From the NCBI GenBank assembly GCA_951804985.1, contig OX638130.1, forward strand, positions 77,804,583-77,868,582: a stretch of DNA of 64,000 nucleotides, given 5' to 3'. Made by a program: the position numbers and the translations under genes. Source of the DNA: Dryomyza anilis (taxonomy: Eukaryota > Arthropoda > Insecta > Diptera > Dryomyzidae). Each line of letters begins with the position of its first letter. The first letter of the stretch is position 1. Shown one piece after another: positions 1 to 11,105 of this stretch. Below the pieces are notes generated by a model, which saw only the letters and a program-made list of their open reading frames with translations, searched no databases and was not told where the DNA came from.

Positions 1-477
1 TTCCCGAATTTGAAGATTAAATACATATCTAATTATTCTATTGAAGACAAGTTTCAGTTGGTTAATATTCGATATATTTGTACATGAGTACACTTCTAAG
101 CCATAAAGAATATGGGTCATCAGCAAGGAATGTGCAGTGTTTCGCTTGATTGACAATGGTAGATATAAATTCATACTATAAAGCTTTTTGAAGGTAAAAC
201 ATACAGTAGAACTAACATGGTTTATGTGCGCTTTAAAAGACAGATCACTGTCAATAATAACACCTAGACATCGCATTTTATCGACTATTTCTATTGTATG
301 GCTGGTGAGGGAAACGGTTATTGGAACGTGTGTATTAAGTCGACAATTGAAAACCATTGCCTTCGTTTTGCTTATGTTAATAGTTAGTTTGATGTTAACT
401 TGTCTGAAGTGTAATTCACAACAGCTTGCAGAGAGTCTATGAACATTTCTTCATTTCAGCAGAGAATAGCAGATATA

Positions 478-1116
478 TGTCATCAGCATACATGAATACA
501 TTTGACTTATCCATACTTACGTCATCAACGAAGCTATTAGTGTAAAGCATAAACAGTAAGGCTCTAAAATAGACCCTTGTGGAACCTCACTAGAGCAGCC
601 TAATATGCTTGAATATCGACAGTTGCAAGATACAAATTGAGAGCGGTTAGTTAGGAGAGAGTAAATGAGTTTGCATGCCGTACTAGAGAAGAGGAATTTA
701 GTCTTAAGTTTTTGAATGAGTATATTGTGATCTACTAGGTCGAATGCCTTAGATAAATCGAGTGAAAGTAAGATGCTTATCTTATTCTGATTAGAGTTCA
801 TCCTAATTTGCTCAGTCAAGCCAAGTAGCATAGTGGTCGTGCTATATCCTTTTCTAAATCCGGACTGACGGTCATGAAGCATGTCACCATTTTGGATATA
901 TTCATTCATTTGAGCAAATAGAACATTTTCCAAAATTTTGGAGAATGCAGGAAGGATACTGATTGGACGAAAATTATCTAATGCTGTGGAGTTTCCTTTC
1001 TTCTTTATAGGTATGACCCGCGCCAATTTCCAATTGGTTGGAAATTTAGACGTTGTTATTATGTTATTGATGAGGTGCAACAAGCTGTCTTCGATGATAA
1101 AATAGAGCCCGCCCAA
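478..1116 (-). pseudogene. LINE reverse transcriptase fragment
   Basis: The minus-strand reading contains RT landmarks in order: 'NFRPISILPAFSKILE' (motif 1/2), 'DRQSGFRKGYSTTTMLL', 'LDLSKAFDLVDH' (first catalytic Asp block) and 'SEVPQGSILEP' (usual form GVPQGSVLGP). The open frame ends at 517, but the catalytic YADD follows in another frame at 479-490, showing a frameshift just before the active site. The product would copy element RNA into DNA at a nicked target. The breaks mean no functional enzyme can come from this copy. The reading continues leftwards through the thumb. Confidence 0.85.
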
Positions 1117-1495
1117 TTAGATTTAATCTTGAACGTAGCAGAGAATAATTCTTCTAAAGTTGTGTTCCTAAAAGCAAATCCACTATATTCAGTAAAATCC
1201 AAGTCTAGAAAATGTTCGTTTAACTGCGCTTGCGAGGTTATAAAGAAGGAATTTAGAACAAATCATTTAGTGGACTGTTTAGATTACCACATCCATTATG
1301 ATGTAGCATTTTCCATATTTGCCGTCCATCCTTATTCTTGATGCGCTTCGAGTAGAATTTAATTTTTGCTTTTCGAATGGCTGATTTAGCTTTATTTCTA
1401 TATTTAGGAAAAATTTCCAATTTCAGTCACTGCGATTTTGAGTAAACGCTTTGAAAGCTAAATTACGCAAACTTATGGCTCTAATTACAAATGTT

Positions 1496-1813
1496 TCATT
1501 CATATATGGGTCGATGTTTTTTTCCCATATTATATTTTTTACGAAGAGGTACTTCAGTTAGGACATTCTGAATAGACTCATTTAGAGCTAGTAGCTGATC
1601 GTCTACATCAGTGGCAGTATATATAGATTGATAAATATAATTTGAATTTAATGCATCTTTTAGTCTGATAAGGTCAATTGAGTTGTACTCCCGGTATTCA
1701 GTAATCGTAGACATACGATTGACATAAAAAGTTAACACATATATAAATGAAAGAGTGGTGGGAAATAGCAGGGCATTGGAATTGTCCAGAGTATTTATGC
1801 TTATTGGTGTCAT
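1496..1813 (-). pseudogene. LINE linker between endonuclease and RT (fragment)
   Basis: A 105-residue minus-strand reading lies between the endonuclease and RT fragments. It includes 'DLIRLKDALNSNYIYQSIY' followed by a Thr/Asp-rich stretch and 'LLALNESIQNVL', the kind of helical linker seen between the APE and RT domains of jockey/CR1-type LINEs. It lacks enzymatic motifs. It is assigned from its position and style; it is separated from both neighbours by frameshifts. Confidence 0.6.
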
Positions 1814-1993
1814 TTAGCAAAAAAAGTCAATCAGAGATACAGAATTCCACTGTCGATCATAATGGGTCGGCTGAGAATTATGAACATATGACAAATTCGC
1901 ACAGGAGATTATGTCTTTAAGATTGCTGGCATTAGCGCCTCGGTACAGATTATAGTTGAAATCACCCATGCAGATTATATTATCATACCTATA

Positions 1994-2480
1994 TCATATA
2001 TCACATAGCATATTATCAAAATTTGATACATCACCATGCGGAAGGTATATGCAACCGATAAACACAGAACATTTTTTTAATTCAATTTGTATAAAAAGAG
2101 CTTCGACGACACCCATTATACATACTTCATGTACCACTTTAGATTTCATGCTGCTTGATACGTAAATACCAATTCCCCCACCTCTCATATCACAACGATC
2201 GTTTCTATAAAAGCGATAGCCTGAGATAATAACAGCATTATTAGAAATATAAGGTTTAATCCACGTTTCCGTAACTCCAAATACGTCTAAATAGCAACCA
2301 CTCAAAATCGATTTAATTTCATCAAACTTTGGAGACTAGACAGATCGTCAGAGACTCTGCGCATTAATATGACCAACATTTAGGTATTGGCTTCTGTTTA
2401 AAAGGTTATGCCGCAATTCATAGTTGTTGCTGTGACTGGCCCCATGTTTAGGTTAATTGACATTAAAAGCAGACATTTTT
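1994..2480 (-). pseudogene. LINE apurinic-type endonuclease fragment
   Basis: The minus-strand reading starts near 2400 with an 'LNVGHINAQSL'-type motif in a broken frame, then continues as a 103-residue open stretch (2305-1994). That stretch contains 'VFGVTETWI', the catalytic Glu block of APE-type LINE endonucleases, and 'RGGGIGIYVSSSM', the conserved Gly-rich strand. In the LINE family this domain nicks target DNA. The carboxy half (Asp/His 'SDH' block) is not visible in frame. A near-identical truncated copy lies at 18584-18913. Confidence 0.85.
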
Positions 2481-2520
2481 GGGATGCTTTGCAGATGAAT
2501 AATTTTAATGAGAGAGCTTA

Positions 2521-2849
2521 TAACTTAAAATAGATTAAAAAAAATAATAATAATATAAAAATATTCATTGAAAATTTTCCATTAATTTATGTTTGCCAGC
2601 ATTTTATATGCACTTTTCCACTTTAAGTATTTATCTGCGGCAGAAACGCGACAACTTGTAACCATGTGAATTTTAGGTTAGATTGAACTCGCTTGTTAAA
2701 TTTATGATTTATGCAAGCCAATATCGTGTTTTACGTCTACTCAAATTTCATGGCGTTGCCAGACTATCAAAAATATTTCTAAGATATCTAGTAAAAAATT
2801 ATTATTATTCCTAATATTAATAATATTTTTTTCCATAAGGGGGGAGGAA
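2521..2849 (+). other. AT-rich remnant ending in a polypurine tract
   Basis: No gene is visible. The stretch becomes A/T-rich with runs of TTA/ATT and ends with an AAGGGGGGAGGA purine tract (2837-2848) directly before a TGTTGTG start, the same arrangement as at the 3' end of the errantivirus at 15257-15270. It is probably the last internal part of a decayed LTR element fused to the LINE fragment on its left. The same stretch occurs at about 19141-19464. Confidence 0.5.
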
Positions 2850-3235
2850 TGTTGTGAATTACACATTACACATTTTTCTTTCCTTTATAGTTCTCACTAC
2901 TCATTCAGTTTTGGATGTTGCTGTACATATATTGAGCGCATCATGTTTTTATATTATGTTGTACAGCAACATGTTCATAGCATTGTCCAAACGCTTCACG
3001 TTGGCAACAATGATAATAATTTGGCAAAGCGCTAAAGCTTTGCTTAGACTACAACTCTTTCAACTTAGCTTGCACAGTTAACAGAAGCTTGCGATAATTT
3101 GGCAAAGCGCTAAAACTTTACTTAGACCACACCTCTTTCAAGTTAGCTTGCACAGTTAACAGAGGCTTGCAATATAATTTATCATTGCATGATTAGGGGG
3201 CTATGTTAAAATAAGCAGAGCAGCGTTTGGCAACA
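2850..3235 (+). repeat. LTR-like remnant (TGTTG...CAACA), copy 1
   Basis: Starts TGTTGTGAATT right after a polypurine tract and ends at a GGCAACA, giving the same terminal bases as the errantivirus LTR, but with different internal sequence. It contains two imperfect tandem copies of an approximately 82-bp unit (about 3011-3170; GGCAAAGCGCTAAA is a landmark). No second LTR of this type is present nearby except the copy in block 2 (19465-19779). Assignment as a 3' LTR is inference. Confidence 0.5.
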
Positions 3236-3632
3236 ATTCTGATATTTCGCAATTGGTGTCAGCCAAAAACTGCACATCGGACTTTCTTCAAAAGTCACGT
3301 ACACCAAAATTATGTGAAAATGAAAATTCACTAGAACATAATGAAAATAGAATTTAAGACTCGATACTGCAAAATGGTGTGCTTGGGCTATTCCAAATTA
3401 AGACAACGATATTTTAATTTGTCATTGTTATACAGTTTTAATTTTATAAATCAAAATAATGAATAAATTAATCAGCTTATTTCGATACAACGATGGAGTT
3501 TTTTTGTAATTATTTAAGTCCAGTTCAGTGAAGAACTTTTGTAATTAATTTAATTAAATTAGCATCATTAAATTACTCATTTCAACATCAATGCACACAG
3601 ACCTATTAAAATAATTTTATATGCCAAATTTA
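3236..3632. other. Non-coding AT-rich stretch, repeated in block 2
   Basis: No open reading frame or recognised motif. The stretch is repeated at about 19780-20121, where about 50 bases present here (about 3580-3632) are missing. Confidence 0.5.
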
Positions 3633-4445
3633 GGCCGAGCTCTTTCACCATTTTGAGCTGTGCGTGTTATATTTGTACTCAAAGTGGCGGGACCTAACAG
3701 TTTTATGCCGAATCCGAACTGCAGGTGAGAGCTTTTTATAAGGTGCGTTCGGGTAGAACACTCCTTTAGCTTATTTAACTACATGTACTCCTTTTCCGTT
3801 CGGGTATACGGAACTGGTATAAAAAGTGCAACCCTGTTGCTTTCGGCTAAAAAATAAAGAGTCAAAAGAGTTAACTCCGCAAGACCCACCTTGCAAAGAT
3901 AGAATTTAGGAATTTGACGTTTAATTTTTTTTTTAAATAGTAATCTGATTTTAAACGTACAAATTTTGTATTTATTTTTCGATTGCTGTTGATGGTTGTT
4001 TTATTCCTATTTTTTATTTTTTAAATAAAGTTCTATGAATTTTTACTATTAATCGGTGGTGAGATTTTATCGTATTTATAAAGTTTGAAATATGTTTGTC
4101 ACAAATATTTCATGTAATTATCCTCCGTTTAATTAAAAGTTTTTTTGCTTGCTGCATAAACACTATTATAATACAAAACATATTTTTTATAGTTTATTAG
4201 TTTTCAAAGACTTTGTTTTAATTTCAAAACTGGCTAAAGTTCACTTTACCGGCCGAAGTGAAATTTAAAAAAAAAAATTGTCACGCGCTTTATTTTTGCA
4301 AAAAAAAATAACAAAATTAAAAAAAGTGCCGCTCGGACCCGTGGTGACCTTGAAAAATCAAAAACTGGTGCACCCACTTACAAGGTACTCAATTCCAAAT
4401 CTATAATTTTTAAGATCCGTTAATCCTAGCGGCCCCTACACGAAT
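3633..4445. repeat. Reversed SINE tail joined to interspersed module X, copy 1
   Basis: The first about 110 bases (GGCCGAGCTCTTTCACC onward) are the reverse complement of the 3' half of the SINE at 53889-54201. From about 3738 another sequence (module X) follows, starting GGTGCGTTCGGGTAGAA, with ACTTTACCGGCCGAA in the middle and ending CCTAGCGGCCCCTACAC near 4440. Further copies of X are at 20225-20880, 43022-43665 and, on the minus strand, 45995-46407. No protein is encoded. The class of X is unknown; its abutment to broken SINEs suggests an inserting element. Confidence 0.6.
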
Positions 4446-5144
4446 TTAAGTTATTTCAATAATATGTATATGTTTTATGAGCAACTTGTATGTAATAATT
4501 GAAGTATATAAGAATGTATAACATTAAGATTTTTAGATTTCTATAGTAAAAATATATGTGCTGCTGAAAAAATTGCATTGATATAAAAGTAATCAAATGG
4601 ATTTGTATTTATTGTAGAATTTAAACAGTATCTTTGGTATACATCCCTATCGTCTCTATAAATCCTTCAATCCTTGACTTGAGATTTCTTCGCGGATGAA
4701 TCAGCCCGGCGATGCTATTATCAAAAAACTCTAAAAATAAATAATTTTTCATCACGTGTTGAAACTTTCAATCCCAGAAAATATTATTTTCACTTTTACC
4801 ATCACTAACTCCGTATCGACAAAAATCAATATCGTTAACTACAATTAACGACAAATATTGTTAGGAGGAATTCCGTACACACCCAGTGTTACGTTCGTTC
4901 GTAATTAAGTACTCTTTCGTACTCAAACGTATGACATCCCTGACTAAAATGTACGCCATTGGTTCAGATTTAGGCAGGGTTCGAAGATGGTTTTTTTTTT
5001 CTCATCGCTCAATTTATATCCCTCACTAAAGATGAGAATTTTTGCTCACTACTGATAAATATCTTTTTTCATCATTGATGAAAATAAATATATCGCTCTA
5101 TGATCAAAATAATACTCATCTTCAAAAGTACTCATCATTGATGA
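4446..5144. other. Non-coding block segment with the empty site of a LINE insertion
   Basis: No gene. TAATAAT at 4493-4499 is the unoccupied target of the LINE that sits at 20932-24537 in block 2. Around 4813-4870 there is a TCGACAAAAAT...TTAACGACAAATATTG stretch related to one half of the hairpin MITE at 51156-51316. From about 4995 the sequence changes into ATGATG/CTCATC-rich DNA leading into the foldback arm. Confidence 0.55.
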
Positions 5145-5521
5145 TGAAAATAATTTGTATCTTCAATTTTTTTGATCATTGAATGATGAGAAAAAAACAA
5201 AACGTAGCGAATTCTCATCATTTGAAGATGAAAATAAATGATGAGAAAAGATAAAAAAAATGATGAGAAAAATGATGAGAAAATGATGAGACAAATGATT
5301 ATAAAATGAATAGAAAAATATGAGGACAAATGAGATAATGGACACATCCGATTGCTGCTGAATGGTAAGTAAGCAATGGTTTCGACATGTCCATTGAAAG
5401 ATACGGTGCTCCTGGACATGTCCATGATGACCTTGGACAAAAAAAAAATGTTTTTTCATTATTTTTTGAAATGTTATAAATATGATTTTGGCATGTCCAC
5501 TGGAGGATGAGGTGCTCCTGG
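5145..5521. repeat. Foldback-like left arm, block 1 (outer part)
   Basis: The outer portion is ATGATGAGAAAA-rich simple sequence, followed by a unique GGACACATCCGATTGC stretch and the first 105-bp-type repeats (GATGAGGTGCTCCTGGACATG). The reverse complement of the whole series forms the right arm in block 2 (29171-30300). The arm is interrupted after CTGG (5518-5521) by the errantivirus and resumes at 15823. Open frames here are by-products of repeat structure. Confidence 0.75.
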
Positions 5522-6129
5522 TGTTGTGTATCATGATTGTAGAGTTCACAGCTTACATATGATCCACTGTTGTGTATCATAATCGTGGAATTTACAGCGT
5601 GCTTATGATCCACAATATAACATAACCAGTATATTTTTCTTTATGGCATACTTTTAGGGTTAAGCATTATGCATGTTAAACACAAACAGCATTTAATTGT
5701 CTTGGCGCACACCGCTTAACATAGCACAGGTATACACGCCCACGTCAAATAGGTCACTCAGATCACACAAATAAATGCTGACTTAGTTATTTTAGAATCA
5801 TGAAAGTACTCAATTTATTGTGAAATTATAAATACGCTGAATAAGTTATTTTACCATGATGAAATTACTCAATTTATTGTGAAATTATAAGAATACGAGG
5901 TGTTAAGTAGAAGTTAAGTATAGACTAAGAATAAATTGTTTTCGATAAGCTGAAGTGTCTACAAATAAATGTTAAGTATAAGTGTAACCAACTTTTAAAG
6001 CGAAATAAAGTGTCTTAAAGTAAAAAAGACCCGGTTGTTTTAAATAATATAAAGAAAGTAAAAAGGACTCAATAAGTATAAATAGGATCAAGTTAAAGTC
6101 CTAGTAGAAGGACCTAAAAACAAACAACA
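5522..6129 (+). repeat. 5' LTR of the errantivirus
   Basis: 608 bp beginning TGTTGTGTATC and ending ACAACA. It starts with two similar tandem segments each containing TGTTGTGTATCAT and ATGATCCAC. Compared with the 3' LTR it keeps a segment of about 55 bases (CTTGGCGCACACCGC landmark) that the 3' LTR lacks; block 2's LTR (26226-26834) also keeps it, so the loss in the 3' LTR is a secondary deletion. Confidence 0.9.
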
Positions 6130-6149
6130 TTTTGACGCAGCCGGTTTCT
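6130..6149 (+). promoter_or_regulatory. Probable tRNA primer-binding site
   Basis: Directly after the 5' LTR the sequence reads TTTTGACGCAGCCGG. This resembles the TGGCGCAGTCGG site used by 17.6/297-type elements (tRNA-Ser primed), with differences. The assignment is by position and resemblance only. Confidence 0.5.
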
Positions 6150-6742
6150 CAAACCACGCTCTCAGGGACCGAGAGAAGAAGGACGATAGAAGGAAGAAAA
6201 GGACTAAAAATCACAAAATAAATGGTGATTATTTAATTTTTCTTTTGAAAATACGTGAGTAACAGCAGAAAATTTAAACAATTATTACAGTGTTTAATAA
6301 AGTAATAAATACAAATTGAATAAATAAATATACAAATGGAAATTAAGATTAAATAACAAACGAAATAAAAAGAAAATAGGAAATTTATTTAATATTAAAC
6401 TCAGATAAGTAAATAAATTTTTTTCTAAAATTAATATGAAACGGAATTTTTGATTTTTTTTTTAAATTTAAAAAATTTTAGAACATTTAAAATATCATTT
6501 TCATTTCAAAATTTAAATGAGAATAAAATAACATTTTAAAGATTTTGAAATATTTTTTTTTATTTTTATAACATGGTCAATTTAATTAAAAATTTTACAT
6601 TATTATAAAATATCTGATTTTAGTCAACAGATTTAAAATTTAAAAAATGTATAATATTTTTTTTTTAACATTGTGGAGCTACGTGAACTGTTGAGTGTTT
6701 TAGGAAATAAATTGGGATTTTTTTTTTGTCGTTGATAAATAT
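6150..6742 (+). other. Untranslated leader of the errantivirus
   Basis: Very A/T-rich non-coding sequence between the primer site and the first gag codon, with no open frame or clear motif other than poly-T/poly-A runs. Confidence 0.6.
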
Positions 6743-8310
6743 ATGGCGGAATTGGAACAATTACAGTTAGCATACGGAAACATACTAGGGCAATTAGACA
6801 GGTTTACGGATAAATTGTGGGCTCAAATTAGCCTCGAAGTAAATAATAAAGAACATTTACAATTAATAAAAAATAATGTTAATAACACAAAGGTTTTTTC
6901 TAAAGTAGAAGGAGTAGATGTCGTGTTCGAAGAATTAATATATTTCTTGGAACACAAAAGTGAGAATAAAATAAAAGAGATAGAAGGCTGGAAAGGCGAA
7001 TTTGCTGCATTAACTAAAAAAATAAAAGATAAATTAGCAGAAAAACAGGAGTTGTTAGACCACGCCTGCGGTATAGAGGCGGAAAACGAAAAATTAAGAG
7101 CATTGTTGAAAGATAAAGATATTTCTACGTCAACAACCAAGGTTAGAATTCGAATCAGTCGAAGAGGCAAATAACAAAGTAAGGGAATTGGATTCGAAAA
7201 TCAGATTTTTAGAGGCGGAAGTAAACTTAGCACACGAAACATCGTTATACCATAAAGAAGCTTTAAGAATAGAAGAAAATTTAGAAAGCATAACAAAAGA
7301 TTTATCAATAATTGAAATGCCGACAGACGATATTTCGAAATGCGTACGAAATCTGGTCCAGGTGTTCAAGGGCGAAGATTCACCGTTCCTAAAAACGGAG
7401 CTTCTTAGATTTATAGACGGTTGTAAGACGGCGAACCTTAAAATAACTGAAGAAAATCAGGAGGAATTCATGATTTGTATTAAACTGCGTCTTGATGGAG
7501 ATGCATACGTATTAGTGAGGACCAAGAAAATAGATGATTTAGATGAGTTGTTTGAATTATTTAAAAGTGGCTACATTAGATTCAGTTCAATACAACATAA
7601 GACAAGCATATCAAGGTGGAGGGGAAGGGGGAGGGCCGAGATTACCGGAGGAACTGTATAGTTTTGAAAAAATACCGAATGGAACCTCAGTTAGTAAAAA
7701 TAATCAAGAAACTGATATTAGAAATTCACGACAAGATTGGGGTAAAAGTCAACAAAATAGTAATAATGGGAATACAGGGGGTGCCATGAAAAAGGAGCCA
7801 GTCTGTTCATTTTGCACAAGACCAGGACACACAAGGGATGACTGTTATTTGCGAAAAAATACACCATTTTGCGAGAAATACGGACATGAATCGAGTTGGA
7901 GATGTGGATCAAATAGACTGGAAGAACGCCAGGAGAAACAACAGCAACCATTTCAGAATCAGCAGTACCAAGGGGGTTATTGAGGACTTCAGAATAACGG
8001 CTATCAACACCAACAGCAGCAAAATCTGAATCCGCAAGACAGCAATACTCGTAATAAAAGAAATAATAATATTAATAATGGTAATGAAAATAATAGAAAT
8101 AATAATCCGTTTAGAAATAACAACAGTAGTTAAAATAACGAACCTAATAGAACATACAGAAATAATAGGGCATGTTATGGGTGTGGTCAGTCGGCCATAT
8201 GATAGCGGATTGCCACGCCAAGAAAAATGTTGTGCCAAACGGTAGTAATGCTCACAATAGGGGAAACTACCACGGGCCCAGTCAAGGCCAATAAACTGGG
8301 GTCCCGTTAA
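6743..8310 (+). pseudogene. gag, broken by frameshifts
   Basis: The first ATG after the leader (6743, ATGGCGGAATTG) opens a 143-residue, Lys/Glu-rich helical reading. The reading then moves to a second frame (7188-7661) and a third (7543-7983), so at least two frameshifts separate matrix/capsid-like and nucleocapsid regions. A CCHC zinc knuckle, 'CSFCTRPGHTRDDC', is encoded at 7804-7845, and a second one near 8173-8212 has lost a base between its Gly and His positions. Between them is an Asn-rich stretch with a stop codon. Gag would form the particle and bind RNA. The knuckles support the call strongly; the amino-terminal part is assigned by position. Confidence 0.8.
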
Positions 8311-8409
8311 CATTAGTAAAGTTAGGTCAAAGGTAGAAATAGTGGATCATACACCAAAGGAGCCTGTGATCACATTTGCTACCGCAGCTTCAAATAACAA
8401 CCAAGAATC

Positions 8410-10329
8410 GTGGGGGAAAATATCGTTCATCAAACGTCGAGAGTGACCGTTGATACATATGTTGAGCCACCGTGTTTGGTCTGTAAGGAGAAGATGAAAG
8501 AGGAAAAAATGGGTGAAAATATTGTTCATCAAACGTCGGGAGTGACCGTTGATGCATATGTTGAGCCACCGTGTTTGGTTTGTAATGCAGTAGTAGGAAT
8601 ATTAGTTTATATCATACACTTTATAGGTATTGTGTCGATTACACTAGGGGAAAAAATAATAAAATTAGCAGAATATGAAAAGTATAAGGGAACCTTTGGA
8701 GAGGAAGCAGTAGGGTATAAAGTAAAAAACATATTATCAAGAATATCAAAAAGTTTTGAGAATTTCGTAATAGAATATGATAAGAAGATTAGATGTCATA
8801 TGAGTGAGTTTAGTAAAAGAAAGAATCGTATAATATGCAGTAGGCAGGGTGACTGTTTCAAACTACCTAATGTAAGTGATGTTTTCATCGAAGTACCTTG
8901 TGAGGATGCTAAAAATGGAAAACTCATATTACTGGTAGATTCGGAAGCAGATGCTCGTATAGTAAAGGAGGGGTCGATGATACGACTTCCGGGTTTTGAT
9001 AAAAATACTCAGAAGGACTTTAGTGATGCTTTTGTGGGATGCGTAAGGACTTTAGGGACAATAAATATTCAGCACAACAGTATAGTGTGGTTCTGTTTAA
9101 AGATGCATGTAGTGGCAGTTGAACAAGGAATACCCGCTGATGGAATAATAGGACGAGATAATATATGGAATAGGTCCATAATAAATGCCATAGATAAGAA
9201 GTTAATATTTTATGATAAAGATAAAAACAATACTATACAACTACCCATGAGGACACGGGCAGACATGGAAAATATTTTTCTAAATCAGGAATTAAAAGTA
9301 GAACCTAGAACCGCAAAGATAGTATCATTACGTTTAAAAACAAAAATTCCAATAGTCTTAATACATAAACAAGAAATTTGTCCAGGAGTATATTTGGGCG
9401 AAAGCATATCGAATGTTAGCAAAAATAGAGTTTACGTGTCCGTATTAAATGCTACAGAAAAAGAATTTGTAATAGACAGTACTTTTAAACCAAAATTTTC
9501 GAATTTAAATCAGTATAAGGAATCGGATACCAACAATTCTACAATAAATAGCATAAATTCAGTAAACATTACGAACAGAATTAACAAATTATTAGAGGAA
9601 ATAAAAATTGATGGAACCTTGAATAAAGACGAAATAACATCTTTACAAAATCTGTGTATTTCATATCATAATGTTTTTCATTTAGACGGCGATGAATTAA
9701 CATACACGCCAGTGCTTAAACATGAAATAATAACACAGTGGAACCAACCACCAATCAATCAAAAGCAATACAAATTGCCACACACACATAGAGATGAAAT
9801 CAACAGACAGGTTAATAAAATGTTGGATGACGGCATTATATCGCCAAGCATATCACCCTGGAATTCACCGATGTTGCTAGTTCCTAAGAAGAGCGGCAAG
9901 GACGGTAACAAAAAGTGGAGGTTAGTTATAGATTTCCGTAAATTGAACGATGTGACAATAAAACAAGTATTTCCGATTCCTCGAATAGATGAAATATTAG
10001 ACCAATTAGGTCACAGTCGCTATTTTTCAACTTTAGACTTGGCAAGTGGTTATCATCAAATACTAGTTGAAGAAGAGAATAAGGAAAAAACAGCTTTTAG
10101 TACAGGTCTTGGTCATTTCGAGTTTATCAGAATGCCTTTTGGTTTAACAGGGGCTCCAGCCACTTTCCAAAGAATAATGAATCACATATTAACAGGTTTA
10201 CAGGGTATCGATTGCTTTGTTTATCTTGATGATATAGTGGTGTACGGAAAGAATTTAGCTGAACATGAGCTTAGGTTGAGTAGGGTATTGCAGAAATTAA
10301 GGGAACACAATCTAAAATTAAATACATAA
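8410..10329 (+). pseudogene. pol, part 1: protease and reverse transcriptase
   Basis: A 639-residue open reading. Residues 1-65 hold two in-frame copies of a 33-residue segment ('VDTYVEPPCLVC' and 'VDAYVEPPCLVC'). The protease region has 'LLVDSEADARIV', where the expected Asp-Ser/Thr-Gly triad reads Asp-Ser-Glu, and a later 'DGIIGRD' flap motif. The RT carries 'WRLVIDFRKLND', 'FSTLDLASGYHQI', 'MPFGLTGAPATFQR' and the catalytic YLDD (10222-10233). The reading stops at TAA 10327 inside the RT connection, with the same frame continuing afterwards, so this is a nonsense mutation. The start codon taken is the first of the open frame, not a demonstrated initiator. Confidence 0.9.
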
Positions 10330-10341
10330 AATTGTCAGTTT

Positions 10342-11100
10342 TTGCGTCGCGAAGTTGTCTATTTAGGACATAAATGTTCGGAACTAGGTGCTCTGCCAGA
10401 CCCCTCAAAGGTTGAAGTCGTGAAAAATTTTCCGGTACCAAGAAATAAAAAAGAAGTACAAGCGTTTTTGGGATTAATTAATTATTACAGAAAATTTATA
10501 AACAATATGGCAAAATTATCATTACCAATTAATAAGTTACTTAGAAAGGATGTTAAATTCACTTGGACCGACGATTGTCAAAAATCATTTATTAAACTAA
10601 AAGAATCAATAATTTCACCACCCATTCTCGCATATCCAGATTTTACAAACCCTTTTTTACTTACAACAGATGCAAGTAACGAAGCAATAGGTGCGGTACT
10701 GTCACAAGGCAAAGTAGGGAGCGACCGTTCAATAGCATTTGCTAGTAGGGCATTAAATGGAGCAGAAAAAAATTACTCCACCATTGAAAAGGAATTTTTA
10801 GCTATAGTCTGAGCAACGAAAAATTTTAGAGCTTATCTTCTAGGCCGACATTTTCAAATTTATACAGATCATCAACCATTACGTAGCACATCAAATCTCA
10901 AAGATCAGACATCAAGGTTAGCCCGTTTCAGCCATAAATTATCAGGATATGATTACGAAATATCTTACAAACCAGGCAAACAGAATTTGAACGCAGATGC
11001 TTGAAGTAGAATTCCACATCCAGAACCAGATATTACTGCGGTCCAAACACGGTCTAAGACCACACAGAATAAATTAGATAATCAAATTTTAAAAACCAAA
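10342..11100 (+). pseudogene. pol, part 2: RT connection and RNase H
   Basis: Continues in the same frame after the TAA at 10327. 'VVYLGHKCSELG' and 'VQAFLGLINYYRKFI' are the RT tail; 'LLTTDASNEAIGAVLSQ' carries the first RNase H Asp and 'IEKEFLAIV' the Glu. TGA at 10810 replaces an expected Trp codon, after which 'ATKNFRAYLLGRHFQIYTD' continues. A second TGA (11002) follows 'NLNADA', where the family has the conserved ADALSRI ending. The two stops and the frame change before integrase show decay. Confidence 0.88.
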
Positions 11101-11105
11101 AATAA

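Larger units (their letters stand above)
1..2520 (-). mobile_element. Degenerate APE-type LINE (jockey/CR1-like), running off the left edge
   Basis: On the minus strand, fragments of one non-LTR retrotransposon occur in the right order: endonuclease (about 2480-1994), linker (1813-1496), reverse transcriptase (1116-478), and thumb/C-terminal region continuing to base 1. The frame changes several times, so the element is dead. The 5' end lies near 2520, where a T/A-rich stretch starts; the 3' end is outside the window. The reading just downstream of the catalytic motif (about 400-60, minus) contains the post-RT pattern 'CLGVIIDSDLSFKAHI', typical of APE LINEs. I see no ORF1. Clade assignment to jockey/CR1 is inference from motif style; I am sure only that it is an APE-RT LINE. 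The part between 1866 and 2520 is repeated at 18500-19140. Confidence 0.85.

Noticed and set aside
2854..3081. 75-codon frame in the LTR-like remnant
   Set aside because: No motif, not conserved in block 2, where part is deleted.
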